Positions 1-8,605 of a DNA stretch of 64,000 bases are shown here, piece by piece. The stretch is from positions 4,216,001 through 4,280,000 of the forward strand of contig CAWKCD010000001.1 of assembly GCA_963848035.1 (NCBI GenBank), given 5' to 3'. The notes under the pieces were generated by a model. The model did not search any database. It was not told the DNA's origin and saw nothing but the letters and a program-made list of their open reading frames with translations. Both the position numbers and the translations under genes were made by a program. This DNA is from JAVVHH01 sp963848035 (lineage in GTDB: Bacteria > Pseudomonadota > Alphaproteobacteria > Acetobacterales > Acetobacteraceae). The number at the start of each line of letters is the position of its first letter. Position 1 is the stretch's first letter.

Positions 1-1
1 C

Positions 2-649
2 GGCGGCGACAAAGTCGTCAGCATCGTCGCCGGCCGCACGGACGCCGGCGTGCATGCCGCCGGCCAAGTCGCCGCCATCGACCTGCCCGACCGCTTCGAC
101 GCGCGCGCCGTCCGCGACGCCATCAACTTCCACCTCAAGCCCCACCCCTTCGTGGTGCTCCGCGCCGCCCCCGTCCCCGCCAGCTGGAACCCGCGTTTCG
201 ACGCGATCGAGCGCGCCTACACCTTCGTCATCCTCAACCGCCGCGCCCGCCCGGGCCTCGACCGCCGGGTCTGGCACGTGCCGCATCCGCTCGACGCCGA
301 CGCCATGCAGGCCGCCGCCACGCTCCTGCTCGGCCGACACGACTTCACCTCGTTCCGCGCCGCCGCCTGCCAGGCCAAATCACCGTGGCGCACGCTCGAC
401 CGGCTCGACATCGTCCGCGACGGCGACCGCCTCCTGGTCCAAGCCGCCGCCCGCAGCTTCCTGCATCACCAGGTGCGGAACCTCGTCGGCACGCTCCGTC
501 TGGTCGGCGACGGCACCTGGCCCCCCGAACGCGTCGCCGCCGCGCTGGCCGCGCGCGACCGCAGCGCCGCCGGCCCCACCGCGCCGCCCGACGGCCTGAC
601 GCTGATGGCGGTCCGCTACGCCGTCGACCCGTTCAGTTCAGCTGCGTAG
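2..649 (+). CDS. truA: tRNA pseudouridine(38-40) synthase TruA, 5' end cut by window
   Basis: TruA converts uridines 38-40 of the tRNA anticodon arm to pseudouridine in the cytoplasm. The reading frame is open from base 2 and carries GRTDAGVHA, with the catalytic Asp at codon 41-43; roughly the first 45-55 residues lie outside the window. Further family blocks are FTSFRAA and SFLHHQVRNLVGTL towards the C terminus. About 215 residues are visible, which fits a 245-260 residue enzyme. The 3' end overlaps by 17 bp the convergent membrane-protein gene. No upstream signals can be seen. Confidence 0.95.
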   Translation, partial: GGDKVVSIVAGRTDAGVHAAGQVAAIDLPDRFDARAVRDAINFHLKPHPFVVLRAAPVPASWNPRFDAIERAYTFVILNRRARPGLDRRVWHVPHPLDADAMQAAATLLLGRHDFTSFRAAACQAKSPWRTLDRLDIVRDGDRLLVQAAARSFLHHQVRNLVGTLRLVGDGTWPPERVAAALAARDRSAAGPTAPPDGLTLMAVRYAVDPFSSAA

Positions 650-1181
650 GCCCGATCGCCAGCAGGATCGTCCCGGCATTGACCAGCACCACCATCAGCG
701 CCGCCCGCCAGCGCGACAGCTCGAGCGCCTTGCGCGCCAGGAACCAGTGCAGCCACAAGCTATAGAGCCCAAGCCCGGCCAGCACGCCCTTCGCCCCATA
801 GGCCTCCGGCAGCCCGGCGCCGATCGCCGTCCCGAACAACAGCATCAGCAGGAACGTCACGATCGGCAGCGCCCAGTAGCACCAGTTGTACGCCGTCGCG
901 AAATGGAGCCACTGCTCCTCGCGCTTCCACCGCACCGCCAGCGCATGCGACAGCACCGCCGGCGCCAACTGCAGCACCAGCGTGAGCAGCACCAGTTCCA
1001 GCGCCGTGACCGGCCCGTCGCGGAAGAACTCGATGATCGCGCCCGCGAGCGGGAACGCCAGCAACGGCGCCAGGCTGCTCAGGAACGACTGCACGGTCCG
1101 GCCGAAGAAAGCCAAGCCCGACGCCTGCCCCACCGCCACCCGCACCACGCCGATCACGGGATAGCTGCGCTTGTCGCTCAA
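633..1181 (-). CDS. Small multi-pass membrane protein, YIP1-like
   Basis: This 182-residue protein has about five hydrophobic segments (for example LAPLLAFPLAGAIIEFF, ALELVLLTLVLQLAPAVL, WALPIVTFLLMLLFG and AALMVVLVNAGTILLAIG), so it should sit in the inner membrane. Length and layout resemble YIP1-domain proteins, but no diagnostic motif confirms this. The chosen start is a TTG at 1181 that overlaps the dapE stop codon, implying translational coupling; an ATG-only rule would miss it. Its function is unknown, and its position at the end of the dapD-dapE unit suggests co-transcription only. Confidence 0.6.
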   Translation of the reverse strand: MSDKRSYPVIGVVRVAVGQASGLAFFGRTVQSFLSSLAPLLAFPLAGAIIEFFRDGPVTALELVLLTLVLQLAPAVLSHALAVRWKREEQWLHFATAYNWCYWALPIVTFLLMLLFGTAIGAGLPEAYGAKGVLAGLGLYSLWLHWFLARKALELSRWRAALMVVLVNAGTILLAIGPTQLN

Positions 1182-2305
1182 ACGAATTCCGCCAGCACGG
1201 CCCGGTAGACTCCGGCCAACCGCCGCAGTTCGTCGACCGGCGTCTGCTCGTCCGTCTTGTGCATCGTCGACCCCACCAGGCCGAACTCCGCGACCGGGCA
1301 GTACTGCGCGATGAACCGCGCATCCGACGTGCCGCCCCCGGTATCCAGCCGCGGCTCGACCCCGCTCGACTCGGCGATTGCCCGCCGCAGCCGGTCGACC
1401 ATCGGCCCGGGCTGCGTCAGGAACGACTCGCCCGAGATCGCCACGTCCAGCTCGTAGCGCGGACAATACCGGTCCAGCGTCGCCCGCAGCCACGCATGCA
1501 GGTCCGCGCCCGTGTGCAGGTCGTTGAAGCGGATGTTGAGGCGGGCCGTGGCCATGGCGGGGATCACATTGGTGGCCGCATTGCCGACGTCGATGCTCGT
1601 CAGCTGCAACGTGCTCGGCTCGAACCACGCGCTCCCGGCGTCGAGCGGCGCGGCGGTCAGCGCGGCCAGCGCCGTCACCAGCCGATGCACCGGGTTGTCC
1701 GCCTTCTGCGGATACGCCGCATGGCCCTGCGTGCCATGGACGCGGATCTCGGCGTTCAGGCTGCCCCGGCGCCCGATCTTGATCACGTCGCCCAGCGCCG
1801 CCGGATTGGTCGGCTCGCCCACCAGGCACAAATCCGGCACCTGCCCCTGCGCTTTCATCCATTCGAGCACCCGAACCGTGCCGTCCGTCGCCGGGCCCTC
1901 CTCGTCCCCGGTGATCAGCAGGCTGATCGAGCCCTTGAGATCCGGCAGATGCGACTCCGCGGCCGCCACGAACGCCGCGATCGCCCCCTTCATGTCGCAC
2001 GCGCCGCGCCCGAACAGCACGCCGTCGCGGACCTCGGCGCCGAACGGATCCGCGCTCCAGGCCGTCTCGCCCGCCGGCACCACGTCGGTATGCCCGGCAA
2101 AGCACAGATGCGGCCCGCCCGTGCCGATCCGCGCGAACAGATTGGGCGTCGTCCCGAACGGCAGAAGATGCACCACGAAGCCGAGCCGCTCCAACACCCC
2201 GGCCAGCGCCGCCTGCGCCCCGTCATCCTCCGGCGTGACCGACCGGCAGCGGATCAGCGCCTGCGCCAGCGGCAACGGATCCGCCAAGGCGATCGTCTCG
2301 CTCAC
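1178..2305 (-). CDS. dapE: Succinyl-diaminopimelate desuccinylase
   Basis: DapE hydrolyses N-succinyl-LL-diaminopimelate to LL-DAP and succinate, the late step of the succinylase route to meso-DAP and lysine. The 375-residue protein is a full-length M20 metallopeptidase: FAGHTDVVPAG holds the first zinc ligand, GRGACDMKGAIAAF the bridging Asp, and TGDEEGPA the catalytic Glu pair; the dimerisation domain follows at about residues 180-290. The start is GTG, overlapping the dapD stop by 4 bp, so the two steps are coupled. It feeds meso-DAP to MurE, encoded 41 kb downstream. Confidence 0.96.
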   Translation of the reverse strand: MSETIALADPLPLAQALIRCRSVTPEDDGAQAALAGVLERLGFVVHLLPFGTTPNLFARIGTGGPHLCFAGHTDVVPAGETAWSADPFGAEVRDGVLFGRGACDMKGAIAAFVAAAESHLPDLKGSISLLITGDEEGPATDGTVRVLEWMKAQGQVPDLCLVGEPTNPAALGDVIKIGRRGSLNAEIRVHGTQGHAAYPQKADNPVHRLVTALAALTAAPLDAGSAWFEPSTLQLTSIDVGNAATNVIPAMATARLNIRFNDLHTGADLHAWLRATLDRYCPRYELDVAISGESFLTQPGPMVDRLRRAIAESSGVEPRLDTGGGTSDARFIAQYCPVAEFGLVGSTMHKTDEQTPVDELRRLAGVYRAVLAEFV

Positions 2306-3141
2306 TCGCGCAGGAGTTCGTTGATCGCCGTCTTCGACCGCGTCTGCGCATCCACCCGCTTGACGATGACGGCGCAGGCCAGCGACGGCCCCGGCGACCC
2401 GTCCGGCAAAGCCTTGCCCGGCAACGTGCCCGGCACCACCACCGAATAGGCCGGCACCCGTCCCATGAAGATCTCGCCGGTGCTCCGGTCGATGATCTTG
2501 GTCGACCCGCTAATGAACACGCCCATCGCCAGCACCGACCCCTGCTCGACGATCACCCCTTCGACCACCTCCGACCGCGCCCCGATGAAGCAATCGTCCT
2601 CGATGATCGTCGGGTTGGCCTGCAACGGCTCGAGCACCCCGCCGAGGCCGACGCCGCCGCTCAGATGGCAGTTCCGCCCCACCTGCGCGCAGCTCCCGAC
2701 CGTCGCCCACGTGTCGACCATCGTCCCCTCGCCGACATAGGCGCCGACGTTGACGAAGCTCGGCATCAGGATCACCCCCGGCGCGATATACGCGCTACGG
2801 CGCACCACCGAACCCGGCACCGCGCGGAAGCCCGCCTCGGCGAACCGGTTCGCGCCCCAGCCCTCCATCTTCATCGGTACCTTGTCATAAACCGGAGCGC
2901 CGCCGTCGCCGGGCATCGGCACCGAGTCGTTGAGCCGGAACGACAGCAGCACCGCCTTCTTCAGCCACTCGTGCACGACCCAGCCGCCCGCCGTCTTCTC
3001 GGCCACCCGTAGGTGGCCGCGGTCGAGCAAATCGAGCGCCGAGTCGACCATCTCCCGCGCCTCGCCGCGGGTCGAGGCGCCCAGACCCTGCCGCTCTTCC
3101 CAGAGGCGTTCGATGGTGGCGCGAAGCGGATGATCCTGCAT
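2302..3141 (-). CDS. dapD: 2,3,4,5-tetrahydropyridine-2,6-dicarboxylate N-succinyltransferase
   Basis: DapD transfers succinyl from succinyl-CoA to tetrahydrodipicolinate, committing it to the succinylase branch of lysine/DAP synthesis. With the ATG at 3141 the protein begins MQDHPLRATIERLWEE and is 279 residues, the usual family size; an ATG 33 bp further upstream would add an atypical extension. An AGGA element lies about 6-10 bases before the chosen start. The C-terminal half shows left-handed beta-helix hexapeptide repeats (AYIAPGVILMPSFVNVGAYV). It is first in the dapD-dapE-membrane protein unit. Confidence 0.95.
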   Translation of the reverse strand: MQDHPLRATIERLWEERQGLGASTRGEAREMVDSALDLLDRGHLRVAEKTAGGWVVHEWLKKAVLLSFRLNDSVPMPGDGGAPVYDKVPMKMEGWGANRFAEAGFRAVPGSVVRRSAYIAPGVILMPSFVNVGAYVGEGTMVDTWATVGSCAQVGRNCHLSGGVGLGGVLEPLQANPTIIEDDCFIGARSEVVEGVIVEQGSVLAMGVFISGSTKIIDRSTGEIFMGRVPAYSVVVPGTLPGKALPDGSPGPSLACAVIVKRVDAQTRSKTAINELLRE

Positions 3142-3249
3142 GAGCGGTCCTGGTTTGACGAAGGCGGCGACCATGCAGAAGCCCGCCCAGCCATGTCAAC
3201 GCACGTGCAAAATGACGCCCCGACCTCGGTAACCAGTCGTTCACACCTT

Positions 3250-3269
3250 CATGGCAATGATGTGCCATG
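3250..3269 (+). promoter_or_regulatory. Inverted repeat just before the cyclase ribosome-binding site
   Basis: CATGGCA (3250-3256) and TGCCATG (3263-3269) form a perfect 7-bp inverted repeat with a 6-nt spacer, directly upstream of the two GGGAG motifs that precede the diguanylate cyclase start. It could be an operator or an mRNA hairpin affecting translation. No regulator is identified; this rests on symmetry and position only. Confidence 0.3.
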
Positions 3270-3283
3270 TCGGGAGCGGGAGC

Positions 3284-4669
3284 ATGATCGGGATCGCGGA
3301 ACCACCATCGGTGGATGCTGATCAATTCAAGCAGGTTCTGCTGGAAAGCAGGCGCCGCTGGCGCGATTTCGGCGCCCTGGCGGCCGACCTCGCCTTCGAA
3401 GTGGATCAGAACGGTAAACTCACCTTCATCGCGCCGGACGAAGTCCTCGGCGTGAGCGCCGAACGGCTGCTCGGCCATCGCGCGGCTTCGGTGTTCTTCC
3501 CCAAGGACGCCGCCGGCCCGGACCCGTTCCTGCTCAGCCTCGGTTTCCGGCATCGCCGGACCTGGATCCGCGGCGGAGACGGGCGCCAGGTCTGCCTGGC
3601 TCTCTCCTCGGCCCCCGTGCTCGACACGGGCGGCCGCTGCATCGGCGCCCGCGCCGTCGGCATGGACGTCACGGCGCGCGAGCAGCGCGAGATGATGGCC
3701 GCCGCCGCCCTGCGCCGCGTCGAAGTGCTCGACCATATCCTCGACCAGATGCGGCTCGAGGTGCTGGCCCCACGGATCATGTCCGCCATGCTGAAGGCCG
3801 CGCTGCGCGCGGTCGGCGGCGTCGGCGCCCTCGTCCTCGATACCGCCGAAACCAGCGCCGACGCGCCCTTGCTGCACGCCGCCGGCGCCGACTGCGAGCA
3901 CCTGCTCCCGGAATTGCTCACAGCGCTGCAGGATTGCGAGCGCGTGGTGCCGTTCACCTTGCTGCTGGAAGACGGCACCAACGTGATCTGCTGCCGCGCG
4001 ACGACCCGTTTCGGCCAACAATCCGTCCTCGTCGTCTGCCGGCCAGCGCACGAACGCGCCTGGGATCCGGACGACCTGCAGCTGATCGGCTCCATCACCG
4101 CCCTGGTCCGCATGACGCTCGAACACGAGTTGATTCAGCGTGAACTCGCCCGCCAGGCCCGGACCGACCCGCTGACCGGCCTGCTCAACCGTCGCGCCTT
4201 CCTCGACGAGTCGCAGCGCCGGATCGAGCGGCTCGAACGCGAAGGGGTCCCCGGCACGCTGATGTTCATCGATCTCGACCGCCTCAAACCCCTCAACGAC
4301 CGGCTCGGTCACGAGGCCGGCGACGCGGCCCTCGTGCTGACCGCCAACGTCCTGCGCCGGATGGTCCGCCCCTCCGACCTCGTCGCCCGCCTCGGCGGCG
4401 ACGAATTCGCCCTTTGGCTCGATGGGTTCGACGGCCTCACCGCCGCCGAGCGCGCCGACTACCTCCGTCAGAACTTCCCCCGCGAAGCCTCCGAGTTCGC
4501 CGAACCGGGAACGCCCGGCTTGAGCATGTCCATCGGCATCGCCTGCCGGGAGCCCGGCAGCGGCGAGGAACTCGACGACGTCATCCAACGCGCCGACCTC
4601 GCCATGTACGAGGTCAAACGCAACGGGGGCGGCCATTGGCGCGTGTCCAATCCGGAGCAGCTCGTATGA
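3284..4669 (+). CDS. PAS-GGDEF diguanylate cyclase
   Basis: This 461-residue protein should make cyclic di-GMP from two GTP. A PAS-like domain spans about residues 25-135 (FIAPDEVLGVSAERLLGH), followed by a helical linker with a weak GAF-like region and a C-terminal GGDEF domain from about residue 300. The active-site RLGGDEFALWL is intact, and an RPSD motif five residues before it matches the allosteric inhibitory I-site, so product feedback is expected. There is no transmembrane segment. The ATG at 3284 is preferred over an in-frame ATG at 3251 because GGGAG lies 7 bp before it. It overlaps the next gene by ATGA. Confidence 0.9.
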   Translation: MIGIAEPPSVDADQFKQVLLESRRRWRDFGALAADLAFEVDQNGKLTFIAPDEVLGVSAERLLGHRAASVFFPKDAAGPDPFLLSLGFRHRRTWIRGGDGRQVCLALSSAPVLDTGGRCIGARAVGMDVTAREQREMMAAAALRRVEVLDHILDQMRLEVLAPRIMSAMLKAALRAVGGVGALVLDTAETSADAPLLHAAGADCEHLLPELLTALQDCERVVPFTLLLEDGTNVICCRATTRFGQQSVLVVCRPAHERAWDPDDLQLIGSITALVRMTLEHELIQRELARQARTDPLTGLLNRRAFLDESQRRIERLEREGVPGTLMFIDLDRLKPLNDRLGHEAGDAALVLTANVLRRMVRPSDLVARLGGDEFALWLDGFDGLTAAERADYLRQNFPREASEFAEPGTPGLSMSIGIACREPGSGEELDDVIQRADLAMYEVKRNGGGHWRVSNPEQLV

Positions 4670-5932
4670 GGGCGTCCCCCGCCTCGGACGCGACCGAGCG
4701 AAACGTGGCGTCATCGCCCGAAACGGCGCTCCAGTCGTCACCCCCCTCGATGGCCGCCGCCGTCAGGGTCCGCCTGGCCGTGCGCGCCGACACGTCCATG
4801 GAGACGTTGCGCGAACTGGCGCAGGACTCGGACATCCTCGTCCGCGCCGCCGTAGCCATCAACCGCGGCTGCCTCCCCGAAATCGACACCATCCTCGCCG
4901 CCGACGAAGACGACCGCGTGCGCGCCCTTCTGGGTTGCCGCATCGCACGCCTGCTGCCCGAACTCGACGGCGCCGGACAGAGCACCGCGACCAGTCACGT
5001 CATGAAAACGCTGTCCGCCTTGGCGCAAGACCAGGCCAGCCGCGTTCGCCGCGCCATCGCCCAGGAAATCAGCTCGATGGACGCGGCGCCGCACGACCTG
5101 GTGCTCCTGCTCGCGCGCGACGAAGCCATCGAGGTGAGCGACCAGGTGCTTCGCCTCTCCCCGGTCCTCACCGACACCGACCTCCTCAAACTCATCGCCA
5201 CGCCGCCCACCGAACACACCGCCGAATTCGATCGCGAGCCGCTCCCAGCTCAGCACCGCCGTCGCCGACTCGATCGTCGCCCACGCCGGCGCGCCCGCCA
5301 TCCGCGCGCTCCTCAACAACCATTCCGCCTGCATCCAGGAAGCCACGCTCGACGCCCTCGTCGGCCGCGCGCCGCAGCATGCCGAGTGGCACGGTCCCCT
5401 CGTGCGCCGCCCGCATCTCAGCTTCAACGCCATCCGCGCCCTCTCGGAGTTCATCGCCGCCGACCTGTTGCGCGTCATGGTCCAACGCGTCGATCTGGAT
5501 CCGGCCAAGCTCGAGGCCGTCCGGCAGCGGCTCGCTTTCGAGACCGCGTCCGACGCGCAGGCCACGCTGGTCGCCGAAGCGAGACGCCTCAAGGAACGCG
5601 GCGCCCTTACCGAGGATCTGCTGCTCGAAGCGGCCAACATCGGTCACGTCCGCCGCGTCGCGGTCCTCTTGGCCGTCGCGGCCGACGTCTCGTTCACGGC
5701 CGTAGACCGTGCCGTCGAACTCCGGAGCGCGAAGGCCCTGGTCAGCCTCGCCTGGCGCGCCGGCTTCTCCATGCGCGCCGGCACGGCCGTGCAGACCAGC
5801 CTCGCCCATTTCTCGCCCGATCATCTGCTCATGGCCACCGTCAGCGGCGGCTTCCCGCTCTCGCAGGAGGAGATGGAGTGGCAAATGGAGCTGATGGAGG
5901 CGATCGAGACCCTCCCGATGGGCGCAGCCTAG
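4666..5932 (+). pseudogene. DUF2336-family protein, frameshifted
   Basis: The frame begins with ATG at 4666, overlapping the cyclase stop by 4 bp. It encodes HEAT-like helical repeats (RAAVAINRGCLPEIDTIL, VRRAIAQEI) typical of the DUF2336 family. Near 5230 the frame breaks: removing one base after GAATTC restores a continuous product (IASRSQLSTAVADSIV and onward, ending EAIETLPMGAA) of about 421 residues. The coding pattern is undisturbed on both sides, so the extra G may be a sequence error or a very recent mutation. Molecular function is unknown; coupling to a diguanylate cyclase suggests a signalling role by inference. Confidence 0.75.
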
Positions 5933-5941
5933 GCCGGCCGA

Positions 5942-8098
5942 TCAGGAAACCAGCGCACCCACCGGCTTGGCGGCACGCGGACGCTCCACCCGCTTCGGAT
6001 CCCCCCGCAGCACCTCGTGCCGAGTTACCTCGCCATCCCGGCGGAACGCGATGTCGAACGTCTCGCGCCCCAGCCGCAATCCCCGGAGCGTGACGTCGGG
6101 CAGCCAGTCCGGCAGCAAGGGATCGATCCGGATCAACCCCGCCGGCGCGTCCAGCTCGATCCCCAACATCGCCTGGAGCAACGCGAACACCGCACCGGCA
6201 GCCCAAGCCTGCGGCACGTTCGCACCGAGATATTGCACCGGAAAACTCGTCTGATCCCGCTGCATCCCCGAATACAGCTCCGGCAACTGCCGCTGCGTGA
6301 AATAGCTCGCCGCCTGCGCGATGTCCTTCGTCAGCCGGTTCACCTCCTCGGCAAACCCGTAGCGCCGGAAACCCAGCGCGATCAGGCTGTTGTCATGCGG
6401 CCAAACCGAGCCGTTCTGATACGAATAGGGATTGAACGTCGGATTGTCCCGCGTCAGCGTGCGGATGCCCCAGCCGCTCCACATGTCCGGCTTCATCAAC
6501 CGCGCGATCACCCGCCCGGCCCGCTCCGGCGGCACGATCCCCGACCACAGCAAATGCCCCGGGTTGGACGCGACCGTCCAGATCGGCCGCTTCGCCCCAT
6601 CCAGGCAATAGGCGTAGAACCCCTCCGCCTCGTTCCAGAACACGTCGTTGAACCGCGTATAGAGCGCGTCCGCCTTGGTCGTCAGCCGCGCCGCACTCGC
6701 CGCATCGCCGAGCGCATGGAAGATCTCCGACATCCCCCGCCACGCCGCATAGACGTAGCCCTGGATCTCGCACAGCGCCTTCGGCTTGCTCACATTGCTG
6801 CCGTCCACGTCGACGACCGCCTCCCCAGAATCCTTCCAGCCGACGTTCTCGTATCCCTGCCCCGACCGCGTCCCATATTCCTGGAACCCGTCCCGATCCC
6901 GGTCGCCGCACTCGTCGATCCAGGACAGGCACCCCATCGCCGTATCGAGATGCCCCCGCACCTCGTCCAGATCGCCCGTCGCCCGCCACAAGCCATGCAG
7001 CGCGATCAGATAGAGCGGCGTGGCATCCGCCGTCCCGTAATACGGCGTGTGCGGGATCAGCTTGAGATGCGCCAGTTCGCCGCGCCGCAACTCGTGCAGG
7101 ATCTTGCCGGGCTCGGCATCGCGGAAATCGTCGAACCCCTTGGACTGCCACGCCCCGAGCACCTTGAGCGTGCCCCGCGCGAAATCCGGGCTCAGGATCA
7201 TGGTCTGCAAGCTGACGATCAGCGGATCCCGCCCGAACAGCGCCACGAACCAAGGCAGCCCGGCTGCCGGCAGGTATTCCATCGACGACCCGCTCTCGAC
7301 CGGCAGCCGCAGCGCCGCCAGGTCCTCGACCGCCTGCTCGAATAATTGCCGGAACCCCGGCACGCTGGTCTCGAGCCTGAGACACCGGTCCCGCCACTGC
7401 TGCAACTGGCGCGCCTGCGGCGTCTCCGGGCTGACCTCGCACTGCCGCGGCGCCGCGTAACGCTCCTCGCCGTCGATCAGGTCATACAGCAGCGACCCGC
7501 GCCACGACGCCCCCGGCGGGATCTGCAGCGTGAAATTGATCCGCCCATTGGCATACATCGCCGGCGTCGGCGCATCGGCGCGGATGCTGACCGCGCGATG
7601 GAAACTGCCGTTGCGGTAGCTGGTGACCAGCTCCTCCGTCTCGTCCGACCACGTCGTGCTGATCCGCCCGCGCCGCACGATCCGGCTCGCCTTGACCTCG
7701 AAGATGTCCGAGAAATCGCTCCGCAGCGCCAGTTCCAGGTTGAAATGCACCGGCACCCGCCCGTGATTGGTCACCTCGAAACTCTCGTGCATCCCCCCGT
7801 CGATCACGCGCGTCATGACCATGCTCAGCGTCCGCGCCGGCACGTCGCCGCCCTCGCTCGGGAATTTGCGGTTGGTCAGGAAGATCTTCGCGCCGTAATG
7901 CGACGGCGCCCCGCTGTTCAGCAGGTCCCATCCCTCGCCATTCGCATAGATCGCGTAGGCGCTGATGACGCGCGTATCGAAGAAATACAGACCCTTGTCG
8001 GTCGACCATACGATCTGCCCATCCAGATCGGTGATGAGGACCGTATACCCCTGATGGATCGCGAGCTGCGGCGGTCCAACCTTGATTTCGACCGCCAC
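5942..8098 (-). CDS. Amylo-alpha-1,6-glucosidase (glycogen-debranching type, GH63/GDE-like)
   Basis: This 718-residue protein has the two-part layout of bacterial amylo-alpha-1,6-glucosidases. The N-terminal beta-sandwich domain (GDE_N_bis type, about residues 15-210) contains DGQIVWSTDKGLYFFDTRV. The C-terminal (alpha/alpha)6 glucosidase domain contains GLPWFVALFGRDPLI, ELRRGELAHLKLIPHTPYYG and NPYSYQNGSVWPHDNSLIALG. It probably releases glucose from alpha-1,6 branch points or related alpha-glucans; the true substrate cannot be told from sequence. There is no signal peptide, so it is likely cytoplasmic. It lies 13 bp downstream of msrB on the same strand. Confidence 0.87.
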   Translation of the reverse strand: MAVEIKVGPPQLAIHQGYTVLITDLDGQIVWSTDKGLYFFDTRVISAYAIYANGEGWDLLNSGAPSHYGAKIFLTNRKFPSEGGDVPARTLSMVMTRVIDGGMHESFEVTNHGRVPVHFNLELALRSDFSDIFEVKASRIVRRGRISTTWSDETEELVTSYRNGSFHRAVSIRADAPTPAMYANGRINFTLQIPPGASWRGSLLYDLIDGEERYAAPRQCEVSPETPQARQLQQWRDRCLRLETSVPGFRQLFEQAVEDLAALRLPVESGSSMEYLPAAGLPWFVALFGRDPLIVSLQTMILSPDFARGTLKVLGAWQSKGFDDFRDAEPGKILHELRRGELAHLKLIPHTPYYGTADATPLYLIALHGLWRATGDLDEVRGHLDTAMGCLSWIDECGDRDRDGFQEYGTRSGQGYENVGWKDSGEAVVDVDGSNVSKPKALCEIQGYVYAAWRGMSEIFHALGDAASAARLTTKADALYTRFNDVFWNEAEGFYAYCLDGAKRPIWTVASNPGHLLWSGIVPPERAGRVIARLMKPDMWSGWGIRTLTRDNPTFNPYSYQNGSVWPHDNSLIALGFRRYGFAEEVNRLTKDIAQAASYFTQRQLPELYSGMQRDQTSFPVQYLGANVPQAWAAGAVFALLQAMLGIELDAPAGLIRIDPLLPDWLPDVTLRGLRLGRETFDIAFRRDGEVTRHEVLRGDPKRVERPRAAKPVGALVS

Positions 8099-8111
8099 TG
8101 CCCGCCCTCCC

Positions 8112-8540
8112 TCAGGCCGGCTCGAACTGGAGCGCGACCCCGTTCATGCAATATCGCTGCCCCGTCGGCGGCGGCCCGTCCGGAAACACGTGCCCGAGAT
8201 GGCTGCCGCAATTGTGGCAATGCACCTCCACCCGCAGCATCCCGAAGCTCCGATCCTCCGTCGTGCCCACCGCGCCCGGCCCGATCGGCTCATAGAAGCT
8301 CGGCCAGCCGGTGCCGCTCTCGAACTTCGCGGACGTGTCGAACAGCGCTTGGCTGCAGCCCGCGCAGTGATACACGCCCTGCCGCTTCTCGGCGTTTAGC
8401 GGGCTCGTGCACGCCCGTTCGGTGCCGTGGCCGCGCATGACCTTGTATTGCTCCGGCGTCAGCCGCGCCCGCCACTCGGCGTCCGGCAGCTCGAAAGCGA
8501 AGGTCTCGACCGCTTTGGTCTTCGTCGCGAAAGGTGACAT
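8112..8540 (-). CDS. msrB: Peptide-methionine (R)-S-oxide reductase
   Basis: MsrB reduces methionine-R-sulfoxide residues in proteins, using thioredoxin. The 142-residue protein is full length. Two CxxC pairs, CAGC (near residue 57) and CHNC (near residue 110), would bind the structural zinc; GTGWPSFYEPI is the conserved substrate loop; RYCMNG near the C terminus carries the catalytic Cys. The Cys in ERACTSP could be the resolving Cys, which is inference. It is followed after 13 bp by the glucosidase gene. Confidence 0.95.
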   Translation of the reverse strand: MSPFATKTKAVETFAFELPDAEWRARLTPEQYKVMRGHGTERACTSPLNAEKRQGVYHCAGCSQALFDTSAKFESGTGWPSFYEPIGPGAVGTTEDRSFGMLRVEVHCHNCGSHLGHVFPDGPPPTGQRYCMNGVALQFEPA

Positions 8541-8605
8541 GGCTCTCCTCCCTCAGTCGCCCCGCATATGGGGCCGCCCGCGCCCGACAACAGCCCGGCA
8601 ATCGC

